DNA from: Nitrosomonas nitrosa
Lineage (GTDB): Bacteria > Pseudomonadota > Gammaproteobacteria > Burkholderiales > Nitrosomonadaceae
Direction of reading: 5' to 3'
Assembly (NCBI RefSeq): GCF_003051105.1
Contig: NZ_QAOO01000010.1
Location: 62,001 to 126,000 of the forward strand
DNA: 64,000 bases
Shown: positions 16,451 to 26,595 of the stretch, one piece after another
How the letters are laid out: the number at the start of each line of letters is the position of its first letter
Position numbering within the stretch: the first letter of the stretch is position 1
Made by a program: the position numbers and the translations under genes
The notes under the pieces: generated by a model
What the model saw: only the letters and a program-made list of their open reading frames with translations
Told to the model about the DNA's origin: nothing
The model's database searches: none

Positions 16451-18763
16451 ATGCCAAATAACCCTGATGCCTGTCACCCTAGTAATAACAAAGATATCAA
16501 GTTTCTCGAAATACGCCATTTGAATGGCCCCAATATATGGACTTACTATCCGGTACTGGAGGCGATTGTTGATATTGGTGACCTGGAAGATTTTCCTTCT
16601 CATACGATTCCAGGTTTTTATGAACGTTTATCATCGTGGATGCCTTCATTGATCGAGCATCGTTGCAGCTATGAAGAGCGGGGTGGTTTTCTGCGTCGTG
16701 TCCAGGAAGGAACCTGGCCATGCCATATCCTAGAGCATGTAACGCTTGAATTACAAAACATGGCCGGGATGCACGGTGGGTTTGGCAGGGCGCGTGAAAC
16801 GTCGGTGCGGGGCGTTTACAAAGTCGTGGTAAGCGCCTGGCATGCAGAGATTGCAACAAATGCACTGTTCTCGGCGCGTGAGTTGGTCCTGGCGGCCATG
16901 GGGTTTGATGCTTGTGAGCCCTATGATGTGCAAGGTGCTGTTGAACGGCTGCGTGACATGGTCGACTCACTGTGGCTTGGTCCTTCTACCGCCTGCATTG
17001 TAGATGCGGCTGCCGCCCGCAATATTCCTGCCATTCGACTGTTGTCCAAAGGAAATCTCGTGCAGCTAGGACAGGGCGCGCACAGCCGACATATCTGGAC
17101 CGCCGAGACAGATCGCACACCAGCTATCGCCGAAAGCATCTCGCGGGATAAAGAGCTGACTAAAACATTGCTCCGTGCTTGTGGTGTGCCCGTCCCAGAG
17201 GGGCGCATGGTAGTGAGTCCAGAAGATGCTTGGCAAGCTGCGTTAGCCATTGGCTTGCCCGTGGTCGTCAAACCGTGTGATGGTAACCATGGGCGCGGTG
17301 TGTTTATTGAGCTTAGACAACGTGACGAGGTCGAATCGGCGTATGCCGTTGCTTTACAAGAAGGAAGCGGTGTGCTGGTCGAGCGATACATACCCGGAAC
17401 GGAGCACCGCTTACTGGTCGTCGGTGGGAAACTGGTAGCCGCTACGCGAGGTGATGCGGTTTCTGTTATCGGCAACGGTATTTCCACTATTGCTGAGTTG
17501 ATCGATGTACAGATCAATGCCGATCCACGCCGAGGCACTACCGAAGATCATCCGCTCAATATTATCCGGTTGGATAGTGCCGCGCAGATGGAGATCGTCC
17601 ATCAAGGTTATACGCCAGATTCTGTTGTGCCGTTTGGTATCGAGGTGCTGATTCAAAGAAATGGCAATCATGCTTTTGATGTGACGGATGACGTTCATCC
17701 CAGTACTGCGCAGATAGCCGCTTTGGCAGCGCGCATCGTGGGCTTGGATATTGCAGGTATCGATTTGGTGGTCGGCGATGTGTCGCGACCACTTGCTGAG
17801 CAAGGCGGCGCAATTGTCGAAGTCAACGCCGGCCCCAGTCTGTTGATGCATATCAAACCAGCCGTTGGCAAGGCACGTCCAGTTGGGGAAGCCATTGTCG
17901 ATCATCTTTTTCCGAATCAAGATCACGGCCGTATTCCGATTGTCGGTATTACTGGTAGCCATGGCAAAACGACGGTTGCTCACCTTGTTGCGCGATTGCT
18001 TAGGTTGTCGGGAAAACGGACAGGGTTGGCGTGCAGCAGCGGACTTTATCTGGATCATAAGCCGATCGATCAGAGCGACTCAGCCAATTGGCAAGCAGCT
18101 CAGCGTATTCTGATAAACCGGACAGTCGAGGCGGCTGTTTTTGAAAATGGGTTTGACACTATTCTTCAACAAGGGTTGGCTTACGATAGTTGTCAGATAG
18201 GTATCGTGACCAATGTCGAGCCCTCTTTGCACTATGGTCGGCATGATATCGAGTCGCCTAAACAGGTTTTTACCGTATTGCGTACGCAAGTCGATGTCGT
18301 CACACCGACAGCCGCCGCAAAAGATAATGTGCTGGAAGGTGTGAGTCTACCAATAGGCGCAGCGATTCTCAATGCTGGGGATGCTATGCTGATCGAAATG
18401 GCTGATTTATGTCATGGTGAAGTCATTTACTTTAGCTGTGATCCCAAATTGCCAGCAGTCAATGCGCATCGTAAGCGAGGAACCGGGCCAACGGGGAAGA
18501 AGCGGGCTGTCATCATACGCAACGGGAAAATCGTGCTGGCGGATGGGCTGGAGGAAACATCCCTGATCAAGCTGGCAGAATTGCAACCCGCTGTGGGTGA
18601 TCGTGCCGTGCAGGAGATTGAGTATGTCTTGGCCGCAGTAGGTGCTGCCTGGGCACTTGGCATACCGCTCGATCTGATACGGATGGCTGTGGAGACCTTC
18701 GAATTCGGTCAAGAAAGCAATCCCTTCAAGTATCTGCCTATTCCGGAAAAACAAAAAATTTGA
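16451..18763 (+). CDS. cphA': Short cyanophycin synthetase paralogue (CphA-prime type)
   Basis: Protein of 770 residues, homologous along most of its length to the next gene. It has the N-terminal domain (1-160), an ATP-grasp domain (about 215-480, with VVKPCDGNHGRGVF) and a Mur-ligase-like domain whose P-loop reads GITGSHGKTT near residue 498 instead of GTNGKTTT. It stops about 135 residues early: the C-terminal ligase part that holds ADYGHNPDA in the full enzyme is absent. Full CphA adds Asp with one ATP site and Arg with the other, so this paralogue may lack one activity, use ready-made dipeptide, or act as a partner of CphA. The ending shows no frameshift and a clean ribosome binding site for cphA follows, so it looks like a stable gene. 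Confidence 0.88.
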   Translation: MPNNPDACHPSNNKDIKFLEIRHLNGPNIWTYYPVLEAIVDIGDLEDFPSHTIPGFYERLSSWMPSLIEHRCSYEERGGFLRRVQEGTWPCHILEHVTLELQNMAGMHGGFGRARETSVRGVYKVVVSAWHAEIATNALFSARELVLAAMGFDACEPYDVQGAVERLRDMVDSLWLGPSTACIVDAAAARNIPAIRLLSKGNLVQLGQGAHSRHIWTAETDRTPAIAESISRDKELTKTLLRACGVPVPEGRMVVSPEDAWQAALAIGLPVVVKPCDGNHGRGVFIELRQRDEVESAYAVALQEGSGVLVERYIPGTEHRLLVVGGKLVAATRGDAVSVIGNGISTIAELIDVQINADPRRGTTEDHPLNIIRLDSAAQMEIVHQGYTPDSVVPFGIEVLIQRNGNHAFDVTDDVHPSTAQIAALAARIVGLDIAGIDLVVGDVSRPLAEQGGAIVEVNAGPSLLMHIKPAVGKARPVGEAIVDHLFPNQDHGRIPIVGITGSHGKTTVAHLVARLLRLSGKRTGLACSSGLYLDHKPIDQSDSANWQAAQRILINRTVEAAVFENGFDTILQQGLAYDSCQIGIVTNVEPSLHYGRHDIESPKQVFTVLRTQVDVVTPTAAAKDNVLEGVSLPIGAAILNAGDAMLIEMADLCHGEVIYFSCDPKLPAVNAHRKRGTGPTGKKRAVIIRNGKIVLADGLEETSLIKLAELQPAVGDRAVQEIEYVLAAVGAAWALGIPLDLIRMAVETFEFGQESNPFKYLPIPEKQKI

Positions 18764-18773
18764 GGAACGATAT

Positions 18774-21341
18774 ATGAAAGTGATACAGACTCGCGTTTTG
18801 CGGGGCCCCAATCTATGGAGTAAGCACACTTCTCTTGAAGTAACCGTTATGCTTAATGAATATGAGTGTGATTTTGACAGCTTGTCGAGCTTTGCAGTGC
18901 GTTTGTGCGAGCGTTTTCCGGAGATTGCGCTGTTCCAGCCCGCTGACCGACATGAAACGGTTACGATGGCACATGCGCTTGAATACGCCTTGCTTGGACT
19001 GCAAAATCAAGTAGGTTGTCCTGTTACCTTCAGTCGTACCATCCAGATATCGAATACCCGTAGTTATCGGGTCATCGTCGAATACAGCGAAGAGGCAGTG
19101 GGGTGTTTAGCACTGGATTTCTCTTTGGATCTCTGTCACGCGGCCATGGATAATAAATCTTTTGATTTGGCCGATGCGCTTCGCCGATTGCGTGAGCTCT
19201 ACGAAGACATACGCCTCGGGCCTAGCACCAGCGCGATCGTGCGCGCTGCAGTCGCACGTGGCATACCTTACCGTAGGTTGACCGATGGAAGTTTGGTGCA
19301 ATTCGGCTGGGGAAGCAAGCAGCGGCGCATTCAGGCATCCGAAAGCGATTTGACCAGTGCAGTTGCAGAATCGATTGCACAAGACAAAGAGCTGACGAAA
19401 GCGTTGCTCCATGCTGCGGGCATTCCAGTTCCGTTGGGTCGGCCTGTTTCGAGTGCTGAAGATGCCTGGGCGGCTGCTTGTGAAATAGGTGTGCCTGTGG
19501 TTGTCAAGCCTCAGGATGGGAATCATGGCAGAGGAATAAACATCAATCTGGTTGATGAAGAACGGATCAAGGCTGCTTATCATTTGGCAGCCGGAATCAG
19601 CGATAGTGTTATAGTTGAACGTTATATAAGCGGGCATGACTATCGCATGTTGGTGGTCGGTAATAAGTTGGTTGCCGCTGCAAGACGTGATCCTCCCCAG
19701 GTCATAGGGGATGGGATACACACTATCCGTCATTTAGTGGAGCAAATTAATCGTGATCCATTACGAAGCGAAGGCCATGCGAATCTCCTAACTAAAATTC
19801 ACTTGGATGAGATTTCACAGGTTCATCTTGCTACCCAGGGGATGACAGCAGATTCTATCCCTCCTAAAGGTATGCGTGTTGTGTTGCGTAATAATGCCAA
19901 TTTATCGACTGGGGGGACAGCAACGGATGTGACCGACGATGTCCACCCGGAAATTGCGGCAAGCGTGGTTGCGGCCGCATATATGACGGGTCTCGACATC
20001 TGTGGCATTGATATTATTTGCGACAGCATTCTGCGTCCGCTGGAGGAACAAGGCGGTGCCGTGATCGAAGTGAACGCAGCGCCTGGATTGCGTATGCACT
20101 TGCAGCCCTCCTATGGGAAGGGGCGCGCGGTGGGGGAAGCGATTATCGACAGCATGTTTGCGCATGGTGAAGACGCGCGCGTTCCGGTTGTGGCGGTAAC
20201 AGGTACTAACGGCAAAACAACGACGGTACGCTTGATAGCGAGTATGCTTGAGCATAACCAACTACGCGTTGGTATGACATGTACCGATGGTGTTTATGTT
20301 AATGGCCTATGTGTCGATACAGGGGATTGTAGTGGCCCGAGAAGTGCGAGAAATGTACTTTCTCACCCCGATGTCGATGCTGCAATACTGGAAACGGCAC
20401 GGGGCGGCATGCTGCGCGAAGGGTTGGGTTTCGATCATTGTCAGGTCGCGGTGGTCACTAACATTGGTCGAGGCGATCATCTCGGTCTTGCCAACATCGA
20501 TACCGCGGAAGAATTGGCCCTCGTCAAGCGGCTTATCGTTGAAAATGTCACACCGGGGAGCGGTGTTGCCGTACTCAATGCCGATGATCCACTGGTCGCC
20601 AAGATGGCGGATCATTGCCCAGGATCTATCATCTACTTTTCCCGGAACAACCATAATCCCGTTGTGCTGACACAACGTGCGCAGCGTAAACGTGTCGTCT
20701 ATCTGGAAGACCATGAAATCGTCGTGTCTGAGGCAAACATGGAGCAGCGGATCTCACTGAGTGGGGTTCCGATTACAAAGAATGGCCTGATTAGTTTCCA
20801 GGTCGAAAATGCAATGGCAGCGATTGGAGCGGGATGGGCATTAGGGCTGGATTGGGCTGTGATCCGTACTGCTTTGGCACGCTTTGTCAACGATACGCAA
20901 AGCGTACCCGGCCGGTTTAACTTTTTTAATTATCGGGATGCAACCTTGATTGCCGATTATGGCCACAACCCCGATGCGATAGCAGCACTGGCGTGTGCGA
21001 TTGACCGTATGCCGGCGAAGAGACGGACTGTCGTCATTAGCGCAGCAGGAGACCGACGTGATGAAGATATCCGGCTGCAAACTCGAATTCTCGGCGATAT
21101 CTTCGATGAAGTGGTGTTATATCAGGATAAATGTCAACGTGGACGCGCAGATGGGGAAGTGCTTGGGTTGTTACGCGAAGGGTTAGAGAATGCCAGACGC
21201 GTGCGAAAAGTGCACGAAATATATGGTGAGTTCAAAGCAATCGACACTGCGTTATCCGGTTTGCAGCCAGGGGAACTTTGTCTTATCTTGCTCGATCAGG
21301 TGGAACAAGCGCTTGGGCACATTCATTCCCGGATTGCATAA
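18774..21341 (+). CDS. cphA: Cyanophycin synthetase
   Basis: Protein of 855 residues, close to the usual 860-900. It polymerises Asp and Arg into multi-L-arginyl-poly-L-aspartate without a ribosome. Domains: N-terminal domain (1-160), ATP-grasp (about 195-460, with VVKPQDGNHGRGI and VIEVNAAPGLRMH), and Mur-ligase-like domain with P-loop GTNGKTTT near residue 474 and the C-terminal ligase fold (IADYGHNPDAIAAL, SAAGDRRDEDI). All key motifs look intact. The gap to the short paralogue is 10 bases with GAGGAACGAT before the ATG, so they are one operon. No cyanophycinase gene is present in this window; breakdown must be encoded elsewhere. Confidence 0.96.
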   Translation: MKVIQTRVLRGPNLWSKHTSLEVTVMLNEYECDFDSLSSFAVRLCERFPEIALFQPADRHETVTMAHALEYALLGLQNQVGCPVTFSRTIQISNTRSYRVIVEYSEEAVGCLALDFSLDLCHAAMDNKSFDLADALRRLRELYEDIRLGPSTSAIVRAAVARGIPYRRLTDGSLVQFGWGSKQRRIQASESDLTSAVAESIAQDKELTKALLHAAGIPVPLGRPVSSAEDAWAAACEIGVPVVVKPQDGNHGRGININLVDEERIKAAYHLAAGISDSVIVERYISGHDYRMLVVGNKLVAAARRDPPQVIGDGIHTIRHLVEQINRDPLRSEGHANLLTKIHLDEISQVHLATQGMTADSIPPKGMRVVLRNNANLSTGGTATDVTDDVHPEIAASVVAAAYMTGLDICGIDIICDSILRPLEEQGGAVIEVNAAPGLRMHLQPSYGKGRAVGEAIIDSMFAHGEDARVPVVAVTGTNGKTTTVRLIASMLEHNQLRVGMTCTDGVYVNGLCVDTGDCSGPRSARNVLSHPDVDAAILETARGGMLREGLGFDHCQVAVVTNIGRGDHLGLANIDTAEELALVKRLIVENVTPGSGVAVLNADDPLVAKMADHCPGSIIYFSRNNHNPVVLTQRAQRKRVVYLEDHEIVVSEANMEQRISLSGVPITKNGLISFQVENAMAAIGAGWALGLDWAVIRTALARFVNDTQSVPGRFNFFNYRDATLIADYGHNPDAIAALACAIDRMPAKRRTVVISAAGDRRDEDIRLQTRILGDIFDEVVLYQDKCQRGRADGEVLGLLREGLENARRVRKVHEIYGEFKAIDTALSGLQPGELCLILLDQVEQALGHIHSRIA

Positions 21342-21571
21342 GCATTACCCAATCGTTGCTGAGTGGTTGACAATTCCCAGTCAACTTGCCTGAGTGAGCG
21401 AAAATTTTCTTGAATAATGTGTTGCTTTTATCCCTGTGCCTCAGAACAAAACCCTACACGTATTGTCGAATTGATGTGACCCTGAAGTGAAAAATGATAA
21501 CAACGATGGGTGCACCTTGTCGGAATGATGAGAGAAAAATTAACAATGTCATTTTAATAGGAGAGTCAGTC

Positions 21572-22144
21572 GTGTTAAGGCAATCAATACAAACTACCCT
21601 TATTGCCTCTATATTCGTTGCGGCGTTTTATGCGGGCGCAGCGATGGGGCATGGAAAGGTTTCATTGGAGGAAGATAACTGTGTACGTCAAGCAGGGGGC
21701 AATATGGTGCACTTGAGCACCTATCAGCCTCAATATGATCAGAATGAACAATATTGTACGAATCTGCCTGCGGCAGGCGATACTTATCTGGTTGTGGATT
21801 TGCTTGATCAGAATCTACGCAATATGCCGGTTGGTATCAAAGTTTTTCGTGGCAGTGCAGAAGAAGGTGAGGCGGTAGCGCAGATCAATGCTAATTATCA
21901 TCCGGACGGCGTCGTCAGTGGAGTAGGCAAGCTGGATAAAGGCCTTTACTCTGTGGTAGTAACAGCTGAAGGTATCCCTCCTTTGAATTATCACTATCAA
22001 CTGCGTGTGGAAATGATTGATTACGGAAAAGTCGCGCGCACTTGGGCAGGTCCCGGCCTGGTTATGTTGCTTTTATCGTGGTTGATGTATAGATTTGTGC
22101 AATCTGGACGTTTGCGCTCGTTGTTGGGTACTCGCTCTCAATAG
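21572..22144 (+). CDS. AmoD/PmoD-like membrane-anchored periplasmic protein
   Basis: Protein of 190 residues from GTG 21572, chosen because TAGGAGAG lies seven bases upstream and the signal-like segment then starts correctly. Layout: N-terminal hydrophobic leader (5-25), a soluble domain of about 130 residues, and one span near the C-terminus (about 158-178) followed by a basic tail. The soluble domain has Cys37, Met45, His47 and Cys62 in the order C-x7-M-x-H-x14-C, then a beta-rich stretch (LVVDLLDQNLRNMPVGIKVFRG). The spacing and layout recall the AmoD/PmoD proteins of ammonia and methane oxidisers, whose outer domain binds copper; I judge this from memory of the pattern. It is single-gene, closed by a strong terminator. 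Confidence 0.6.
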   Translation: MLRQSIQTTLIASIFVAAFYAGAAMGHGKVSLEEDNCVRQAGGNMVHLSTYQPQYDQNEQYCTNLPAAGDTYLVVDLLDQNLRNMPVGIKVFRGSAEEGEAVAQINANYHPDGVVSGVGKLDKGLYSVVVTAEGIPPLNYHYQLRVEMIDYGKVARTWAGPGLVMLLLSWLMYRFVQSGRLRSLLGTRSQ

Positions 22145-22161
22145 CGCTACGCTTGTTCGAT

Positions 22162-22200
22162 TGAAAATAAACCCCCAGTTTTGCTGGGGGTTTATTTTCA
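22162..22200 (+). terminator. Strong intrinsic terminator, perfect 17-bp stem
   Basis: A perfect 17-base inverted repeat (arms 22162-22178 and 22184-22200) with a five-base loop TTTTG. The stem core is CCCCCAG/CTGGGGG and the outer arms are A-rich on the left and T-rich on the right, giving a run of T after the GC stem on both strands. It sits 18 bases after the AmoD/PmoD-like gene and could also stop minus-strand transcription from the OsmC gene, which ends at 22295. Confidence 0.93.
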
Positions 22201-22294
22201 TGTGCTTTCTCGATGACTTACTCAGATTGAAATAAAATGACAGAGCGGCGACAGAAAACGGGATCGCTCGTTTTCTGTCGCCAGCCCAAGGTGA

Positions 22295-22867
22295 TTATGA
22301 ATACGTTTCGACGGTAACCTTGACAGGCACCGAGTTTGATACCACATCGAACACCGGTGAAAATTTCGTCAGTTCTTGCAAGGTTGCTTGCATTGCTTGA
22401 GACTTGACACGCATTTTGACTCTTATTTCCTGATAACCTTTGCGTACGTCTTTTGCCAGGTTCAGGAATCCACGTAAATCAAGATCGCCTTCCAATTCAG
22501 AATCCACTGCTTCGATTTTGATACCGCGTGCTGCTGCATGATAGACCAAGGTCGTCGTCATGCAAGCAACCAAGGCATGAAGGATAAATTCTACAGGGTT
22601 GGCGCCGATATCTTGGCCAAGTAGCACAGGTGGCTCGTCTGCATCGAGTACAAAAGGTGCAGTACGGGTGGTATCTTCAGCCCGGCATCCGTAAAACCCC
22701 TGGATAGTCGATTGGTTATGTCCGCCGTTAAACCAGTGATTGCGCGCACGGAACTTGAATTTTGCCAACTCATTATCATTCTTGACTGCTTCAATGGTAT
22801 CGAGCAGTGCGGTGACATTCACGCCATTGGTAGTTACGGCTTCGGTATGGTCAGCAGCTTGAGTCAT
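22295..22867 (-). CDS. OsmC-family protein
   Basis: Protein of 190 residues. OsmC-family proteins are thiol peroxidases acting on organic or inorganic hydroperoxides; others in the superfamily have unknown substrates. Two cysteines, Cys61 (FYGCRAED) and Cys102 (ALVACMTTTLVYHAAARG), fit the family's active-site pair, and the central helix after the second one is typical. The N-terminal 25 residues are extra compared with compact OsmC proteins. The start has an AGGAGAATC ribosome binding site. It diverges from a GlxA-type regulator gene 157 bases away, so the regulator may control it. Confidence 0.87.
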   Translation of the reverse strand: MTQAADHTEAVTTNGVNVTALLDTIEAVKNDNELAKFKFRARNHWFNGGHNQSTIQGFYGCRAEDTTRTAPFVLDADEPPVLLGQDIGANPVEFILHALVACMTTTLVYHAAARGIKIEAVDSELEGDLDLRGFLNLAKDVRKGYQEIRVKMRVKSQAMQATLQELTKFSPVFDVVSNSVPVKVTVETYS

Positions 22868-23024
22868 GATGATTCTCCTTTATAGAACAAATTGTTATCA
22901 GCTATTTGCTAAATTACTTGTGGAACATTGGTGATACAGGTTGCATGGTAGAATCCAAAGTCAAGCTTGATAAGATGCTGGTGTGCCATAAACTGTTCAT
23001 TTGTGCCACGAATAGGGAGGTTGT

Positions 23025-24047
23025 TTGGACGAATCCGGTCATGTTCCGGTTGAAGTACTGATAGTTGCCATTCCTGAAACTGCCGGCTCCGCCCTTTACG
23101 GCATGATCGATGTCCTATCGGCAGCAGGAACGTTGTGGCAAAGCTTGGTGCGTACCGAACCGCTACGGCGGCTTTTCAACGTACGCATTATGGGGTCAAC
23201 ACGCGTATCATTTCGCTGCGAGAATGGCATCCCTGTTATTCCGGATGTATCGCTTGACGATAATCCCAGGGCGGATATTTTAATTTTGCCTGAAATCTGG
23301 TTAGGCCCAGATGAGGTGTTTAAAGGGCGCTATCCAGAAATCATGGAGTGGGTACGTAAGCAATATCGTCGGGGTGTCGTGATTTATGCAGCCTGCTCTG
23401 GCGTAATCATGCTGGCAGAAACTGGGTTACTCGATGGATGCGAAGCCACATCACACTGGGGGTATCAGGATCTCTTCAGAAAACAATATCCTAGAGTACG
23501 CTATAGCCCTGAACCGAATTTGGTATTTGCCGACCCGGCTGGACGTATAGTGACGGCGGGGGGTACGACGTCATGGCACGATTTGGCGATCCACATCATT
23601 TCGCGGCACGCCAATCCCGGAGAAGCGTTGCGTATCGCCAAAGTGTACCTTCTAAAGCTGCATGGCGAAGGGCAATTGCCTTATGCGAGTTTGGTGCGGA
23701 ATGATCCTCACGCTGATGCGCTCGTGCGTTCTTGTCAGGAGTGGCTACGTGAGCATTTCATGAAAACAGATGCAATCGGTCAGGTTGTTGCCTATGCTAA
23801 GATTCCTGAACGTACGTTAAAGCGACGTTTTAAAAGTGCAACTGGCCTATCACTGATCGAGTATTTGCAGAATCTCCGGGTGGAGCATGCAAAAACGCTA
23901 TTGGAACAAAGCGAAACGCCGGTCGATGAAATCAGTGTTTCGGCGGGCTACGAGGACGCTTCTTTTTTCCGGCGTTTGTTCAAACGGAGCACAGGATTGA
24001 CGCCAAGTCAGTATCGTCGCATGTTCCGGCCTTTACTGCAGATTTGA
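23025..24047 (+). CDS. GlxA-type AraC-family transcriptional regulator
   Basis: Protein of 340 residues. The N-terminal 200 residues form a DJ-1/PfpI-like domain (VEVLIVAIPETAGSALYGMIDVL, and the nucleophile-elbow-like IYAACSGVIMLAETG). The C-terminal 100 residues are a double helix-turn-helix AraC domain (IPERTLKRRFKSATGLSL, EISVSAGYEDASFFRRLFKRSTG). In GlxA-type regulators the first domain senses a ligand rather than acting as an enzyme. The start is TTG 23025 with AGGGAGG just upstream. It diverges from the OsmC gene, its most likely target together with itself; the signal is unknown. Confidence 0.92.
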   Translation: MDESGHVPVEVLIVAIPETAGSALYGMIDVLSAAGTLWQSLVRTEPLRRLFNVRIMGSTRVSFRCENGIPVIPDVSLDDNPRADILILPEIWLGPDEVFKGRYPEIMEWVRKQYRRGVVIYAACSGVIMLAETGLLDGCEATSHWGYQDLFRKQYPRVRYSPEPNLVFADPAGRIVTAGGTTSWHDLAIHIISRHANPGEALRIAKVYLLKLHGEGQLPYASLVRNDPHADALVRSCQEWLREHFMKTDAIGQVVAYAKIPERTLKRRFKSATGLSLIEYLQNLRVEHAKTLLEQSETPVDEISVSAGYEDASFFRRLFKRSTGLTPSQYRRMFRPLLQI

Positions 24048-24222
24048 CTTTGTTTTGATTCTTGCCATTCCCTTATTGCTAGGGTTTCCAGAAAATTACG
24101 GCATTGACCGTTAAGTTGCCTTGTTTTATTGACCTCGATTGTCGAAGATCTGAGCGGATGGCGAGAATCAAAAGTTATAATGATCGTTGCCAAATGTGTT
24201 ACTTCAAAACCAGGAGTGTGCG

Positions 24223-26595
24223 ATGAGTGATTATATTGTATGGTTCGATCAGTTAACTAAAAATGATGTTGGGATAGTAGGCGGCAAAAACGCATCATTG
24301 GGCGAGATGATCAGCCATCTCAGCAAAATGGGCGTCAATGTACCGGGTGGCTTTGCGACGACGACGCATGCCTATCGCGACTTCTTGACGAGCAATGGCT
24401 TAACCGAACGCATCAAGCAATTGTTGGATCCCTTGGACGTCAGTGATATCAACGCCCTCACCACGGTCGGTAAAACGATTCGTGGTTGGTTGCTGAAGGC
24501 ATCGCTGCCCACCACTTTGATACAAGCCGTCACACAGGCTTATGAGGGGCTCGTAGCCAGAGAAGGGGATGCCATTTCGTTTGCAGTGCGCTCATCTGCA
24601 ACGGCGGAAGATTTGGCCGATGCGTCGTTTGCAGGCCAACAGGAAACTTTGCTGAATGTATGCGGGTTGGAGCAACTGATCGCTGCCATCAAGGTCGTGT
24701 TTGCTTCATTGTACAACGATCGTGCCATTGCCTATCGTGTTCATCATCATTTCGAACATGACAAAGTTTACCTGTCGGCTGGTATACAGAAAATGGTGCG
24801 TAGCGACCTGGGCGCAAGCGGGGTGGTATTCACGCTCGATACCGAATCGGGATTCCGCGAAGCCATTTTTATCACTGCGGCCTATGGTCTGGGGGAGACT
24901 GTCGTGCAGGGCACCGTCAATCCGGATGAATTTTATGTTTATAAAAAGGGGCTCGAAGCAGGCCGACCGGCCATCCTGACACGGCGGCTAGGCGCCAAAG
25001 CGATCGAAATGGTTTATGACGAAAAAGGTGAAAAGGGCGTTTCTACCTTGGTACGCGATGTAGAAACCGCGCGCCGTCAGCGATTTTGTTTATCCGATAC
25101 ACAAGTCGAGGCATTGGCCCGGCAAGCCTTGATCATAGAACAGCACTATGGCCGTCCTATGGATATCGAATGGGCGCTGGATGGATTAGACGGACAGCTC
25201 TATATTGTCCAGGCCCGTCCTGAAACAGTTGAAAGCCGGGTTGGTTCTACCATAGAACGCTTTAAACTCAAGCAAAAAGGTAAGATGCTGACGGAAGGGC
25301 GCGCGATCGGACAAAAAATAGGGCAGGGGGTGGCACGTCTGATCATGAGTACAGAGCAGATGAACGTGCTTGAGCCCGGCGAAGTACTGGTTACGGATAT
25401 GACCGACCCCGATTGGGAGCCGATCATGAAGCGGGCATCGGCGATAGTTACGAATCGTGGCGGACGGACTTGCCATGCAGCAATTGTTGCGCGTGAATTG
25501 GGTATTCCCGCAGTGGTCGGCTGTGGTGATGCAACAATGCGAATTAAGGATGGTGTGGGCGTCACGGTTTCCTGTGCGGAAGGCGATACCGGCCTTGTTT
25601 ATGAAGGGTTGCTGCCGTATGAACATACAATGTCCGAGACTGGCGAGTTGCCTGAGCCCCCAGTTAGAATCATGATGAATGTTGGCAACCCTTCCCATGC
25701 TTTCGCATTTTCCCGCATGCCAAATCAGGGGGTAGGATTGGCGCGACTGGAGTTTATCATCAACAATATCATCGGTATTCATCCGAAAGCGTTGCTGGAA
25801 TTTGAGCGATTGCCCAATAACCTGAAAGACGAGATCAACCGTCGTATTGCAGGTTACGCTGATCCGATCAGCTTTTACGTGAATAAATTGGTGGAAGGTA
25901 TCGCAACGTTGGCAGCTGCATTCCAACCTCATCCTGTGATCGTGCGTACCTCTGATTTCAAATCCAACGAGTATGCCAACTTGCTGGGTGGGGATCGCTA
26001 TGAACCGCAAGAAGAAAATCCCATGATCGGCTTCCGCGGTGCGTCACGCTATGTCGCGGATGCGTTTCGCGATTGCTTTGAATTGGAGTGCCGGGCATTG
26101 CGCACAGTGCGTGACGAGATGGGGTTGACCAATGTGGAGATCATGATTCCGTTTTGCCGGACACTTGGAGAAGCCGAGCAAGTGACGGCATTACTCGCGT
26201 CACAGGGGCTGGCGCGCGGAAATAACGGGTTACGCTTGATCATGATGTGCGAGATTCCATCCAATGCTTTGTTGGCAGAAGAGTTTCTAGAATATTTCGA
26301 TGGATTTTCCATAGGCTCAAACGATATGACCCAACTCACGCTGGGAATCGATCGCGATTCGAGTTTGGTGTCGCACTTGTTCGATGAGCGTAATCCGGCA
26401 GTCAAGAAAATTCTCAAAATGGCTATTGATGCCTGCCGGCAGCGCGGTAAATATATCGGTATCTGCGGGCAGGGACCGTCCGATTATCCGGATTTCGCAG
26501 TTTGGTTGTACGATCAAGGAATCAATAGCTTGTCGCTGAATCCGGATAGTATCGTGGACACTTGGCTGCATCTTGCCCAGCTGAAGAAATCGTGA
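24223..26595 (+). CDS. ppsA: Phosphoenolpyruvate synthase
   Basis: Protein of 790 residues from ATG 24223 (AGGAGTG upstream); the frame is open 12 codons further but [11 protein letters not shown] is the standard N-terminus. It converts pyruvate, ATP and water to phosphoenolpyruvate, AMP and phosphate, the entry to gluconeogenesis. Domains: N-terminal ATP-binding domain (1-340), swivelling phosphohistidine domain with [15 protein letters not shown] (His at about 421), and C-terminal PEP/pyruvate barrel with the catalytic cysteine in [11 protein letters not shown]. The Thr two residues before the His is the site that PpsR-type proteins phosphorylate. The regulator gene follows immediately, overlapping the stop codon. 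Confidence 0.97.
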   Translation: MSDYIVWFDQLTKNDVGIVGGKNASLGEMISHLSKMGVNVPGGFATTTHAYRDFLTSNGLTERIKQLLDPLDVSDINALTTVGKTIRGWLLKASLPTTLIQAVTQAYEGLVAREGDAISFAVRSSATAEDLADASFAGQQETLLNVCGLEQLIAAIKVVFASLYNDRAIAYRVHHHFEHDKVYLSAGIQKMVRSDLGASGVVFTLDTESGFREAIFITAAYGLGETVVQGTVNPDEFYVYKKGLEAGRPAILTRRLGAKAIEMVYDEKGEKGVSTLVRDVETARRQRFCLSDTQVEALARQALIIEQHYGRPMDIEWALDGLDGQLYIVQARPETVESRVGSTIERFKLKQKGKMLTEGRAIGQKIGQGVARLIMSTEQMNVLEPGEVLVTDMTDPDWEPIMKRASAIVTNRGGRTCHAAIVARELGIPAVVGCGDATMRIKDGVGVTVSCAEGDTGLVYEGLLPYEHTMSETGELPEPPVRIMMNVGNPSHAFAFSRMPNQGVGLARLEFIINNIIGIHPKALLEFERLPNNLKDEINRRIAGYADPISFYVNKLVEGIATLAAAFQPHPVIVRTSDFKSNEYANLLGGDRYEPQEENPMIGFRGASRYVADAFRDCFELECRALRTVRDEMGLTNVEIMIPFCRTLGEAEQVTALLASQGLARGNNGLRLIMMCEIPSNALLAEEFLEYFDGFSIGSNDMTQLTLGIDRDSSLVSHLFDERNPAVKKILKMAIDACRQRGKYIGICGQGPSDYPDFAVWLYDQGINSLSLNPDSIVDTWLHLAQLKKS

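Noticed and set aside
16497..17538. Long minus-strand frames within the short cphA paralogue
   Set aside because: Translations are rich in Ser, Pro, His and Arg without domains, typical of antisense frames in a GC-balanced gene.
25186..26010. 274-codon minus-strand frame inside ppsA
   Set aside because: Antisense to a strongly conserved enzyme; His- and Cys-rich translation without any motif.
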